30,517 bases of DNA from CAZBDV01 sp964490765 (GTDB taxonomy: Bacteria > Cloacimonadota > Cloacimonadia > Cloacimonadales > JAJBBL01): the NCBI GenBank assembly GCA_964490765.1, contig CAZBDV010000026.1, positions 1 to 30,517 of the forward strand, written 5' to 3'. The position numbers and the translations under genes are program-made. Below, in pieces: positions 17,071-25,832 of this stretch; position 1 is the first letter of the stretch; each line of letters starts with the position of its first letter. The notes beneath the pieces were generated by a model. The model was given only the letters and a program-made list of their open reading frames with translations. It searched no databases and had not been told where the DNA came from.

Positions 17071-18813
17071 ATGCAGGTAGGGATACATATAAGCCATGAA
17101 GCTGAAAAGAAAATTGGGGGTATCGGTTCTGTTTTGAGTGGTCTGTGTAATACACATTCATATCAGAAAGAATTCCCTCGTACTATATTCTATGGTCCTC
17201 TTTTTGAGGAAAGCACGACTATACATCCTGACAGGCTGGGGCACGATGCTGAGGTTCATTTCTCTTCTCTGGACGGTATAGAAGATAATTATCTCGAATT
17301 GCATGAAATCTGCCAGAAGTTTCATATAGATATCGTCTATGGTACTAGACGCATATTTGATGAAATCCACCCTTCCCATAGTACGGATGTAGAAATCATT
17401 CTGGTTGGTATAAAACGTTTAAAGATTGACTTGATTGATCTGTTTAAGTTCCAGTTGTGGGAGAAATACCGGTTTCAATCAGATCTCTATAGTGAATGGG
17501 ATTGCGAACAGTATATCAGGCTCGCTGTACCTTTTTTAGATATTGTTAAGGCAATGCTTGATGAGAATGATGAAATAGTTGCTTTCTCACACGAATATAT
17601 GGGTGTACCATCCTGCCTAAACTTGCTGCTGGGGCAAACCCAAAAGCGACAGACTCTGTTTTATGCTCACGAGGTATCAACAGTACGAGCACTAATTGAA
17701 AGACTACCGGGACATGATATCGGTTTCTACAACATTATGTCCAGAGATATGCAAGATGACAGGTCTCTGGAAGAACGATATGGATCTCAAAAGAATAATT
17801 ACCGAAATGAAATGATAAAACTCGCTACACATTTCGATAGAATTCTGGCAGTAGGAGACTGGGTTAAAAAGGAATATACCTATCTCCAACCGAAAGTCCA
17901 CGAAGAAAGAATCAGTATTGTGTACAACGGAGTACCAAACAACAAGATCACTCTGGAAGATAAAAAGATATCGAGACAGAGGCTGATAACTTATTGCAAC
18001 ACACTTTTTAACTTTCGCCCTGATATAATATTCACTCACGTTACTCGCCTGGTAATCAGTAAAGGTCTCTGGCGCGATATCCGTTTTCTGGAAGAGATGG
18101 ACAGATACTTTTCAGATAATGATTTAAAAGGCTTCTATTTATTATTATCGAGTTTAATTACTACAGGTAGAGCACCGGAAAAGATTAATCAAATGGAGAA
18201 AGAATACGGTTGGCCAGTGCTTCATCGTGAAGGTGATCCAGACCTTATAGACTATGAAATTGATGTTTACAGGTCTCTGGAGATTTTTAATGCAAAATCT
18301 AAATCGATAAAAGGAATATTCATCAACCAATATGGTTTCTCACCAGCTATGACAGGCTCTAGGATACCAGAAGGGACTACATTTTCTGACCTTCGATATG
18401 GTTCAGACGCTGAGTTAGGTTTCTCTGTATACGAACCGTTTGGAATTGCTCAGATTGAAACAGTACCTTTTGGAGGTCTGGCAATTTTGAGCAGACAATG
18501 TGGATGTTCATTCCTTCTTGATACCTGTTTTGATGATATATCTGAAAAACCGTATTTTGCTATAGATTTCACCGAGATTGATCCTCATAATAACACTCGT
18601 TCTATGAGTGCTGAAGAATTACTGGCTCTGTCAGCAACTGAGAGAACTAAAATTGAGGGGAGACTGTTTCAGAAGTATGGGAAAGATATCTTCAATATAC
18701 TCCCCAGAAACGAGCAGGACCGTTTGAAACTGTTCGAACAGGCTCAACAACGATCTGATAGGTTAGGCTGGGAAAATAATACGTCGAATCATTTCCGACA
18801 TTTCAGGAAGTGA
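17071..18813 (+). CDS. GT-B glycosyltransferase, glycogen-synthase-like (GT4/GT5 type)
   Basis: 580 residues, cytoplasmic, no signal peptide. The N terminus VGIHISHEAEKKIGGIGSVL carries the KxGG(I/L)G loop that binds ADP-glucose or a similar donor in glycogen synthases. The C-terminal half has the E-x7-E element EPFGIAQIE (E455, E463) followed by TVPFGGLAILSRQCG, the nucleotide-sugar-binding face of retaining GT-B enzymes. The middle contains AHEVSTVRALIERLPGHD and ILAVGDWVKKEY, similar to large glycogen-synthase-like proteins. Donor and acceptor cannot be told from sequence. The start has only a weak ribosome site (TAGAG). The gene lies 43 nt before dsbD on the same strand, but the rest of that cluster is exported, so a functional link is not obvious. 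Confidence 0.82.
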   Translation: MQVGIHISHEAEKKIGGIGSVLSGLCNTHSYQKEFPRTIFYGPLFEESTTIHPDRLGHDAEVHFSSLDGIEDNYLELHEICQKFHIDIVYGTRRIFDEIHPSHSTDVEIILVGIKRLKIDLIDLFKFQLWEKYRFQSDLYSEWDCEQYIRLAVPFLDIVKAMLDENDEIVAFSHEYMGVPSCLNLLLGQTQKRQTLFYAHEVSTVRALIERLPGHDIGFYNIMSRDMQDDRSLEERYGSQKNNYRNEMIKLATHFDRILAVGDWVKKEYTYLQPKVHEERISIVYNGVPNNKITLEDKKISRQRLITYCNTLFNFRPDIIFTHVTRLVISKGLWRDIRFLEEMDRYFSDNDLKGFYLLLSSLITTGRAPEKINQMEKEYGWPVLHREGDPDLIDYEIDVYRSLEIFNAKSKSIKGIFINQYGFSPAMTGSRIPEGTTFSDLRYGSDAELGFSVYEPFGIAQIETVPFGGLAILSRQCGCSFLLDTCFDDISEKPYFAIDFTEIDPHNNTRSMSAEELLALSATERTKIEGRLFQKYGKDIFNILPRNEQDRLKLFEQAQQRSDRLGWENNTSNHFRHFRK

Positions 18814-18847
18814 TTAGACTATATATAACATGTTGAATAAGATTAAT

Positions 18848-18851
18848 GGAG
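18848..18851 (+). promoter_or_regulatory. Shine-Dalgarno site deciding the dsbD start
   Basis: GGAG lies 5 nt before the ATG at 18857. The ATG at 18830 lacks a ribosome site and would put nine charged or polar residues before the signal peptide. Confidence 0.6.
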
Positions 18852-18856
18852 AAGTC

Positions 18857-20554
18857 ATGTTGAAAAGAATATTGCTATTAACAGGTCTCATTCTATTGAT
18901 ATCATTATCAGTCAGCTACCTCTTTTCGCAACAAGCAGAGGTAAATGGTATTGTAGATCCACCTGAAATATCTGCGGGAAGTACGGGGAAAATCCTCATA
19001 ACATACATATTTCCAGAGGGTATGCATCAAATCCTACAAGAGGACTACTTCTATTTCGAAATTGAAGATAAAGCTGGATTCACCATCGGTGATCTTATCT
19101 ATCCTTCTGGTGAGGTTGAAGAAGATGGTTTTATTCATCTTGATGATAAGGCTACGCTGACAAGATCTATTACAATATCACCAGATACTGAGCCAGGAAG
19201 CTATAGTATCAAAGTCTGGGCAGCATATCAACTCTGTTACGATTCCGGTGCCTGTATGATGCCTCAGGAGATACAATTAGACCTAGATTTGGAAGTACTA
19301 CCAGGAGATGCTTTGCCAGCTAAAGAACCTATACTTCTGTATCTCTTTTTTGCCCTGCTGGGTGGAGTGATATTGAACCTTACCCCCTGTGTTCTTCCAG
19401 TCCTATCATTGAGAGCATTCACACTTATTAGGGATAGTCAAGCCGATAAGAAAAAGATCACTCTGAATTCACTCACCTATTCATTCGGTATTCTCTTTTC
19501 ATTTCTTGTCCTGGCACTCATCATTATCGTTTTAAAAGCTTCAGGTGAATATGTGGGCTGGGGATTTCAGTTCCAGAACCCGGTATTTGTTTTAGTTATG
19601 ACTTCTTTAATATTCGTCTTCTCGCTATCACTGTTTGATGTTTTTGTCATTACAGCACCAGATTCCAGGGTAGCATCAAAGATGACAAGCAAACGAGGGT
19701 TGGCAGGTTCATTTTTCATGGGAGTGTTTGCTGTATTACTCGGTACCCCCTGTACGGCACCAATACTGGGCGCAGCTCTTGCATTCGCCTTTGCTCAGAC
19801 ACCAATGATCATTCTGGCTATGTTTCTCCTTATCGGCCTTGGTATGTCTCTTCCCTTCATTCTCATCGCTTTCAAGCCAACTTTTGTTAACAAACTTCCT
19901 AAACCTGGTGAGTGGATGAATACTCTAAAAGTGATCATGGGATTCCTTCTGCTCTTCTGGGCTATCAAGATGTTACAGGTGCTGTATTATCAGTTAGGAG
20001 GAGAGGGATTATTCAATGTAATATTCTTCCTTCTTTCACTGGCGATTGGTTTCTGGATTATCGGGCGATTTATTCGTCCGGAAGTAAAGATGTATAAAAA
20101 GTTAATAGCCTTTATTGTTGCTGCTGCTATAGTAATTTCTGTCGGATTTCATACACTCAGGTTTAATGAGCAGGATGATACCAGGACCAATGATTCGGGT
20201 ATTATCCGTGGACGCTGGCAGGAATTCTCTCCCCAGAGAATCAATGAACTGAGAGAAGCAAAAATTCCTCTGTTTATAGACTTCACTGCAAAATGGTGTA
20301 CTACCTGTTATACAAACGAAATTACAGTGCTTTACACTGATGATATTCAGTCTGCTTTCGAAGAGCATGGAGTGGAACTCTTCATTGCTGATTTTACCCG
20401 CTATGACGAAACAATCTTCGAATGGATTCAGAGTTATGGGAGAATTGGTGTTCCGGTATATGTTTTCTATCTTCCCGGAGCAGATGAACCGTTATTATTG
20501 CCTGAAATTATAACTAAAAGAATGATCTTCGATGTTCTCGAGAGATTAGAATAG
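18857..20554 (+). CDS. dsbD: DsbD, transmembrane thiol:disulfide interchange protein
   Basis: 565 residues with all three DsbD modules. After a signal peptide (MLKRILLLTGLILLISLSVS) the periplasmic alpha domain has its redox pair C127-x5-C133 in YQLCYDSGACMMP. The membrane beta domain carries the two key cysteines in TPCVLPVL (C178) and GTPCTAPILG (C299) among about eight hydrophobic helices. The C-terminal gamma domain is a thioredoxin with DFTAKWCTTC (C481, C484). DsbD takes electrons from cytoplasmic thioredoxin and passes them to periplasmic reductases. It starts a run of five further exported proteins, four of them with thioredoxin folds, so it is the likely electron source for this cluster. 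No cysteine of the relay is missing. Confidence 0.96.
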   Translation: MLKRILLLTGLILLISLSVSYLFSQQAEVNGIVDPPEISAGSTGKILITYIFPEGMHQILQEDYFYFEIEDKAGFTIGDLIYPSGEVEEDGFIHLDDKATLTRSITISPDTEPGSYSIKVWAAYQLCYDSGACMMPQEIQLDLDLEVLPGDALPAKEPILLYLFFALLGGVILNLTPCVLPVLSLRAFTLIRDSQADKKKITLNSLTYSFGILFSFLVLALIIIVLKASGEYVGWGFQFQNPVFVLVMTSLIFVFSLSLFDVFVITAPDSRVASKMTSKRGLAGSFFMGVFAVLLGTPCTAPILGAALAFAFAQTPMIILAMFLLIGLGMSLPFILIAFKPTFVNKLPKPGEWMNTLKVIMGFLLLFWAIKMLQVLYYQLGGEGLFNVIFFLLSLAIGFWIIGRFIRPEVKMYKKLIAFIVAAAIVISVGFHTLRFNEQDDTRTNDSGIIRGRWQEFSPQRINELREAKIPLFIDFTAKWCTTCYTNEITVLYTDDIQSAFEEHGVELFIADFTRYDETIFEWIQSYGRIGVPVYVFYLPGADEPLLLPEIITKRMIFDVLERLE

Positions 20555-20592
20555 AAAATGATGTAGTTTATGAATTATACAGGAGTTACTAA

Positions 20593-21669
20593 ATGAGGTA
20601 TATTATTTCAGTTATACTACTCGCAGCCTTCTTAACGATAACGTCATGTGACCGGTTTGAAAACACTTTCCAGCCAGATGGAACAGAAAGTAGCTTTTTA
20701 GAAAAAATAACACTATTTGAAGAGACTCTCCCTACTTCTCTATTAGCTTCTGATATAGTATCGTTAATGGAGTTTTATAGCGATGATTATCTCAACAACG
20801 GCTGGACAAAGGCTGATGTCGAGCAGTATTTTTCACAACTTTCGACAATTGTAACTGACCAACTGGTAGTAGAGATAGTTGATACTAACCAATCACAATT
20901 GTCTTTTTCCTACAGAATCGATGATAATGAAGTTGGAGTCGATACGTTGATAGTAGAATTCACTGATGATGAAGATACAGAATTTATCTTTATCGGTAAT
21001 CAACAAGGAGAAGAGGTCTCTGATGAGAGTAAAGTTCTGGTAGAGCTATTTACAGCTACATGGTGCCCTAATTGTCCCTACGTGGAAGCAGCCTTGTTCG
21101 ACTTGAAGGGATTATACGGAGATAAATTTTATTATATTGAGTATCATATTATGGATCAACTCGATTTTGGACACAGTGATATCCTTAATTACTATCAACT
21201 CTCAACTACTCTTCCTGTCGGGATTGTACAGGGTCAATTAAGCATCACTGGCGGCTCTGCAGCTAACAGTTACGATGAATATCATTTCGCAATCTCCCAA
21301 TACTGGGGTGAAGATGAACAATTCGGATTTGAAGAATTCGACTATTCTGTAGTTGACGGACAGCTAATATTCAGTATCCTTGTAGCCACAGAGGTTGAAG
21401 AACTTAATGATATAAACATCCGTTATGCTCTGATAGAGAAAGAATCTGACGTTGATAATGCTGCCGGACAACCCTCAAAGAATGTTGTGATTGCAAAAGG
21501 AAACGAATCACTGACTGGTAACACAACAGATGAACTGGTATTGGATATACCCAATTTTGAATTCTCTGACCCCCGGCTGGTCATCTGGATTCAGACAATG
21601 GATGACCCATATGAGAGTGAGACCAGTAGAATACATAATGTAATAGAGTATCAAATAACTATCCCATGA
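20593..21669 (+). CDS. Lipoprotein with Omp28-like thioredoxin domain (WCPNC)
   Basis: 358 residues. The signal peptide ends in a lipobox I-T-S-C19 followed by D, so the protein should be lipid-anchored; the Asp at +2 might favour the inner membrane if the E. coli rule applies, which is not known here. Residues ~45-135 (VSLMEFYSDDYLNNGWTKAD) resemble an NTF2/SnoaL-type small domain, a weak call. From ~145 there is a thioredoxin fold: VELFTATW-C158-P-N-C161-P, with a cis-Pro candidate P208 in STTLPVG. The layout matches Omp28-related proteins rather than TlpA. The Shine-Dalgarno AGGAG is 7 nt before the ATG. It sits between dsbD and the tlpA-like gene, so a periplasmic reductase or redox carrier role is likely; substrate unknown. 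It has no C-terminal sorting domain, unlike the two Omp28 proteins downstream. Confidence 0.85.
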   Translation: MRYIISVILLAAFLTITSCDRFENTFQPDGTESSFLEKITLFEETLPTSLLASDIVSLMEFYSDDYLNNGWTKADVEQYFSQLSTIVTDQLVVEIVDTNQSQLSFSYRIDDNEVGVDTLIVEFTDDEDTEFIFIGNQQGEEVSDESKVLVELFTATWCPNCPYVEAALFDLKGLYGDKFYYIEYHIMDQLDFGHSDILNYYQLSTTLPVGIVQGQLSITGGSAANSYDEYHFAISQYWGEDEQFGFEEFDYSVVDGQLIFSILVATEVEELNDINIRYALIEKESDVDNAAGQPSKNVVIAKGNESLTGNTTDELVLDIPNFEFSDPRLVIWIQTMDDPYESETSRIHNVIEYQITIP

Positions 21670-21714
21670 GAGATTACGTCTAATCATGTTCGGTGTATTC
21701 GGCGTAGAAAAACT

Positions 21715-21720
21715 GGAGGT
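21715..21720 (+). promoter_or_regulatory. Shine-Dalgarno site deciding the TlpA-like start
   Basis: GGAGGT lies 4 nt before the ATG at 21725. The upstream ATG at 21686 has no comparable site, and its extension (FGVFGVEKLEVK) does not fit a signal peptide. Confidence 0.7.
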
Positions 21721-21724
21721 TAAA

Positions 21725-22261
21725 ATGCGTGCTAATCTTAAAATAATAGCAGTTTTAGGTATCATAGTTTTGATTTCCCTTTTGAATAGTGAACCTATAC
21801 AGGAATTCTCTTTACCCGACATAAATAACCAGAGCTTCAGTATTGCCAACCATCTAGGAGAAAAGATGATCGTGATCGATTTCTGGGCTAGTTGGTGTGC
21901 TCCCTGTATGAGACTTCTACCAGAACTGGATAAGATTGACCAGACTTATGAAGATGTAATGGTTATTGCTGTCAGTGTAGATAATCCCCGTTCTGTCAAT
22001 CGGGCGAAAAGTTTAATCCGGTCTCACAAATATTCATTTGTCACTCTGTACGATACGAATCAGGAGATCATGAATCGGTTTCAGGTTACTACAGTTCCAC
22101 ATACTTTCTTAATCAATCTTGATGGAGAGATTGTCTACGAACATACTGGATATACCCGGGGAGATGAGGAGAAACTTCTTGATAGAATTGAACAAGAACT
22201 AACTCAAAAGCAAGTTGAACCTGAAGTTAGAGAGCAGGAAATAGAAAGAATAGAGGAGTAG
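21725..22261 (+). CDS. TlpA/ResA-type periplasmic thioredoxin
   Basis: 178 residues. An N-terminal hydrophobic segment (ANLKIIAVLGIIVLISLLNS) acts as signal or membrane anchor. The domain then follows the TlpA/ResA order: FSLPDINNQSFSIANHLGEK, VIDFWASW-C58-A-P-C61, and the cis-Pro region VTTVPHTFLIN. Such proteins use reducing power from DsbD or CcdA to reduce specific exported thiols, for example apocytochrome c, or proteins awaiting metal insertion. No cytochrome c maturation gene is nearby, so the partner may be one of the neighbours. The tail is unusually charged (QVEPEVREQEIERIEE). The end of the gene carries the ribosome site of the next gene, 4 nt away. Confidence 0.93.
   Translation: MRANLKIIAVLGIIVLISLLNSEPIQEFSLPDINNQSFSIANHLGEKMIVIDFWASWCAPCMRLLPELDKIDQTYEDVMVIAVSVDNPRSVNRAKSLIRSHKYSFVTLYDTNQEIMNRFQVTTVPHTFLINLDGEIVYEHTGYTRGDEEKLLDRIEQELTQKQVEPEVREQEIERIEE
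22253..22258 (+). promoter_or_regulatory. Shine-Dalgarno supporting a TTG start for the barrel
   Basis: GAGGAG, inside the end of the TlpA-like gene, is 7 nt before the TTG at 22266. No ATG lies before the signal peptide, so TTG is the start. Confidence 0.65.
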
Positions 22262-22265
22262 AAAA

Positions 22266-23720
22266 TTGTCCAGGACCATTAAAACCCACTCATTTTGGAT
22301 TACGGTAGTCATAATTCTTATATCATCCAGCTTATCCTACGCCCAGGTCGAGATATCAGGATTGAATGAAGCAGAGTACATTTATAAGGCTGCTGAAGAT
22401 TCACTCTCCCATTATTTCTATAACGAAACGTTTTTAAGGTTGAATTACAATAGTATAGAGGTTGGAATATCTTTTATTGCTGAACTCCCTAAATATGATC
22501 AGTTTGATACTATAGCTGATCTGCATCCCAATGATATCGATTATCGCTGGGATGATAGATACATCCAGCTAAACTTAAATAATCTCCGATTACGTGCTGG
22601 TTCATTTACCGAATTTTTCGGTGCCGGGATAATTATGAGATCTTATCGAGACAAAACTTATGACCACGATACCAGGTTAACTGGACTAAATGCCCAAGTT
22701 ATCACTGGGGAATGGGTATTAAAGGGATTGTACGCTAGTCTTCCTGATGAAAACAGTTCGAATCATAAAGATGTAATCGGCGGACTGGATTTTACAAGAC
22801 AGCTTTTTGGTGTTGGAAATATCGGCTTGAGTCTAACATCACAACAGATAAGAAGATTTGATAATAGATACAGCACACGGTTGACAGCCGGGAGTAGAAT
22901 TGAATTAATCACAGACTATTTCGATCTATACTCTGAATATGCAGAATCCAAATCTTACAGGAGTGTTTCAGGTGAAAGTAGAGGACAGGCAATCTATGGA
23001 TTGGCCAATGCTTATATCAACAGATTTACAGTTACCGGTGGTTACAAGAAATTTACTCGATTTGACAACAGATTGAATGATCTTCCTACACTCAATAGTT
23101 CTGAAGAACCACTTTCCGAGAGAATGAACCCGGGAGAAGACGAAGAGGGTTTAATGGGACAGGTTCGCTTTAATCCAGATTTTACTTCGGAAGTAGGAGT
23201 TACCTATTCAGAAGCATGGAACAGTAATTTTTCGCTAAGGCAAAGCGATCTTTTCGTCGAAGGACGAAAGTACTATGACAGCTTCACTCTCGGCTTAGAA
23301 TATGCACAGCTAGAGTTGATCGACGAAGAACGCCAACAGTGGCAGAAAGAGATTACACCTGCAGTATTACTTGATTTCAACCTCCTATCTCTTCCCACAC
23401 ATATAAGAACAGAACTCGGCTATCACGAAAAAGTACGAGGAGAATCCAGCAGGGATTATTATAATCCTCTGTTACAGTTTGATATCTTCTTTAACCGGTT
23501 ATCATTGTCTTTCATAGCTGAATTAGAATTAGAAGAATTTAGTGAATTATCTGATGCTGGATCCTGGTTGGGAATCGAGTTAACAACAGATATAATATCC
23601 AATACCGATTTAAAAATCTTTATTGGTGAGGAAAGGGGCGGCAAAGTATGTCGCAGCGGTGTTTGTTACTACACTACTCCATTCAAGGGATTACGCATTA
23701 ATCTTACTACCAGGTTTTGA
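22266..23720 (+). CDS. DUF6029-like outer-membrane beta-barrel with a C-terminal cysteine pair
   Basis: 484 residues from a TTG start. The signal peptide is MSRTIKTHSFWITVVIILIS...SYA, cut before QVEISG. The body is a series of amphipathic strands with features I recall from DUF6029 proteins of Bacteroidota: RAGSFTEFFGAGIIMRSYRD near residue 110-125, a long central loop NDLPTLNSSEEPLSERMNPGEDEE, and the ending EERGGKVCRSGVCYYTTPFKG before the final strand RINLTTRF. The only cysteines in the whole protein are C462 and C467 in that ending, spaced C-x4-C, likely in the last hairpin or its loop. The terminal Phe fits BamA insertion. The placement among DsbD, TlpA and Omp28 proteins suggests that this dithiol matters; function is otherwise unknown. 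Confidence 0.82.
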   Translation: MSRTIKTHSFWITVVIILISSSLSYAQVEISGLNEAEYIYKAAEDSLSHYFYNETFLRLNYNSIEVGISFIAELPKYDQFDTIADLHPNDIDYRWDDRYIQLNLNNLRLRAGSFTEFFGAGIIMRSYRDKTYDHDTRLTGLNAQVITGEWVLKGLYASLPDENSSNHKDVIGGLDFTRQLFGVGNIGLSLTSQQIRRFDNRYSTRLTAGSRIELITDYFDLYSEYAESKSYRSVSGESRGQAIYGLANAYINRFTVTGGYKKFTRFDNRLNDLPTLNSSEEPLSERMNPGEDEEGLMGQVRFNPDFTSEVGVTYSEAWNSNFSLRQSDLFVEGRKYYDSFTLGLEYAQLELIDEERQQWQKEITPAVLLDFNLLSLPTHIRTELGYHEKVRGESSRDYYNPLLQFDIFFNRLSLSFIAELELEEFSELSDAGSWLGIELTTDIISNTDLKIFIGEERGGKVCRSGVCYYTTPFKGLRINLTTRF

Positions 23721-23758
23721 TGTCTGATTAGAAACGATCTTATTACATTTTCTAACAA

Positions 23759-23764
23759 AGGAGG
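23759..23764 (+). promoter_or_regulatory. Perfect Shine-Dalgarno supporting a TTG start
   Basis: AGGAGG lies 5 nt before the TTG at 23770. A strong site with a non-ATG codon is the second such case in this cluster. Confidence 0.7.
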
Positions 23765-23769
23765 TTAAA

Positions 23770-25812
23770 TTGAAAACCTGTTATTCCATCATACTTATCA
23801 CTATAATAGCAATTTCGTTGTCCTACGCAGATATCGATTATCATCCCCGATTGATTGTTGCAGAGTTGATTACGGCCAGCTGGAGTGATGCTGCAACTGC
23901 ATATATTGGTATTGATGAGATGATGAATCACTATCATCGTGGAGAAGTTATACCAGTTCGGTACTACACTTCTGATAATGGTGGAGAATACTCATCTCCA
24001 ACAGTCGAGAACCTGATCCAGGAATATGAAATCTCCGAATATCCCTCTCTGATTGTCAATGGAGGAGCAAGAATTTCTGGTACTTCCCATAACGTAGATA
24101 TGGTCACTCCCTATAGATCATTAATTGAGAGTGAGTATTACAGTCCAGCACCGTTAAAAATAGAACTTCTGGAATTCGACAACTCAACAGGCTACACAGA
24201 GGTTCAACTTATAATGTTATCAGATGATATCTCTATTAACACCGGTACTCTACGTTTTATTCTAATTGAGGATAATGTCGATATAGATGTATCAAACCTT
24301 GCCAGAGCTGTTGAAGAGGTTAGTTTCACTCTTTCCGGTCAATCCAGTACGACCAATTTGAATGCTACATTTTCTCTTGACCCTTCCTGGAATGAAAACA
24401 ATTTACAAATATTGGCTTATGCTCTAGATGATGATGAAAAGATCATACAGGCGGTAACTTCTTATACACTGCCAGATACCTATATGAGAACGACTATTCC
24501 CAATCAGAGAATGGACATTGGTCCCTCATCTGAGTTGTACGAAGCGGATTATTTTGCAATATTCAATATGGGTAGCGATATTGATATAACCATAAGTGTC
24601 TCTATGGATAATGCTCCTGATAGCTGGTTTTTAACTTACTGTGATGAAGATGGCCTCTGTTATTTCGGACCGCATGAATTTCAAATGAGTGCTGGAGAAT
24701 TCAGGAAGTTTCATGCTAATATCATTCCGGAAGGACCTGGTATGATGGATTACTCTTTTCATTTTCAATCAGGAGATCTGACAGAAGATTATATTGTTCC
24801 CTTCAAATATATCAGTTATGATGTAGACTATCTGGTAATTGATGGAGACGGCTGGCAAGATTATGAATCATATACCGCAAGCATCCTGCAGGATAACCAA
24901 TATACTTATGGAATCTGGAGCACCGGATACGCTGATGTTGATATAACAATCTCCAGCTATTTCAATGCCCTGATCTGGATAACCGGTGAAAACGAACCGG
25001 CCCTCTCTTCTGGAGAAACAACTTTCTTGGAACATCATCTGAATCAAGGGAACCATCTCTTTATATCGGGGCAGAATATCGGTAAAGATCTTACTGATAA
25101 TCCTTTGTACAGCAACATCGATTTTTATCAGAATTATCTAAATGCCCAATTAATCGCACCCGACACTGATCAAAGAGAGATACATGGTGTAGAGGGAAAC
25201 GATATAACCCAGGGACTGACATTTATGATTACCGGTGGTGATGGTGCAGACAATCAACAGAATCCTGAACAGATCGAACTAGCACAACAGCCAGGAGAAG
25301 AAATATTGCACTATCCGGATAACTTTGCTGCTGGAATTAGCTCTACAATCTCTGGCTACTCCAGGGTCCTCTATCTGGGATTTGGATTTGAGTCCATTGA
25401 TAACTACTCTGATCGTAGAGATCTCCTGTTAAATGCACTCTATTGGCTGGAGACGACAGATGTGGAAGATCATACTATCCAGGAAGACATGTACACAATG
25501 AAACTGTATCCCAGCTATCCCAACCCGTTTAAGACGAATTATTCAGATAATGGCTTGAGAAATGAAGATAGAATAACAATTGAGTTCGAGATTGCTCAGA
25601 ATAAACTTGCCACTAATGCAATGATATCAATATATAACATTAGAGGTCAGTTGATACGTCAACTGACAGAGCTTAACGTTCAGAATAACAGAGGTTTTGT
25701 CATGTGGGATGCCAGAGATGAGCACAATCAACTGGTAGTCAGTGGTGTATACTTCTACACCTTGACTAATGGAAATGAAATGCAGGCAGGAAAACTGTTA
25801 ATCCTTAAATAA
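23770..25812 (+). CDS. T9SS-sorted Omp28-like protein with degenerate thioredoxin site (WSDAA)
   Basis: 680 residues from a TTG start. The signal peptide runs to about residue 20 (SYA-D). Residues ~25-225 are an Omp28-like thioredoxin domain, but the motif is TASW-S39-D-A-A42 where relatives have W-C-x-x-C, so it cannot do dithiol exchange; the cis-Pro region ISEYPSLIVNGG is kept. Residues ~235-345 form an Ig-like segment with TYC291-x5-C297YFGPHE, the only cysteines in the mature protein. Residues ~350-575 (VIDGDGWQDYESY, LIWITGENEP, LFISGQNIG, VLYLGFGFESI) resemble a class I glutamine-amidotransferase/ThuA-like alpha/beta domain common in secreted Cloacimonadota proteins; this is a loose match. 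The end is a type A sorting domain (LYPSYPNPF ... SGVYFYTL ... GKLLILK), implying export by a type IX system and surface attachment. Confidence 0.85.
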   Translation: MKTCYSIILITIIAISLSYADIDYHPRLIVAELITASWSDAATAYIGIDEMMNHYHRGEVIPVRYYTSDNGGEYSSPTVENLIQEYEISEYPSLIVNGGARISGTSHNVDMVTPYRSLIESEYYSPAPLKIELLEFDNSTGYTEVQLIMLSDDISINTGTLRFILIEDNVDIDVSNLARAVEEVSFTLSGQSSTTNLNATFSLDPSWNENNLQILAYALDDDEKIIQAVTSYTLPDTYMRTTIPNQRMDIGPSSELYEADYFAIFNMGSDIDITISVSMDNAPDSWFLTYCDEDGLCYFGPHEFQMSAGEFRKFHANIIPEGPGMMDYSFHFQSGDLTEDYIVPFKYISYDVDYLVIDGDGWQDYESYTASILQDNQYTYGIWSTGYADVDITISSYFNALIWITGENEPALSSGETTFLEHHLNQGNHLFISGQNIGKDLTDNPLYSNIDFYQNYLNAQLIAPDTDQREIHGVEGNDITQGLTFMITGGDGADNQQNPEQIELAQQPGEEILHYPDNFAAGISSTISGYSRVLYLGFGFESIDNYSDRRDLLLNALYWLETTDVEDHTIQEDMYTMKLYPSYPNPFKTNYSDNGLRNEDRITIEFEIAQNKLATNAMISIYNIRGQLIRQLTELNVQNNRGFVMWDARDEHNQLVVSGVYFYTLTNGNEMQAGKLLILK

Positions 25813-25832
25813 CGAACAAAAAGAGGAGAATC

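Noticed and set aside
17704..18039. 111-residue minus-strand frame inside the glycosyltransferase
   Set aside because: Shadow frame with no ribosome site or recognisable domain.
21508..21849. 113-residue minus-strand frame across the lipoprotein/TlpA junction
   Set aside because: It overlaps two well-supported genes on the other strand and resembles no protein I know.
23727..23756. TTAGAAA...TTTCTAA inverted repeat between the barrel and pseudo-thioredoxin genes
   Set aside because: Seven weak A/T-rich pairs with a long loop and no T run; the cluster is likely continuous here.
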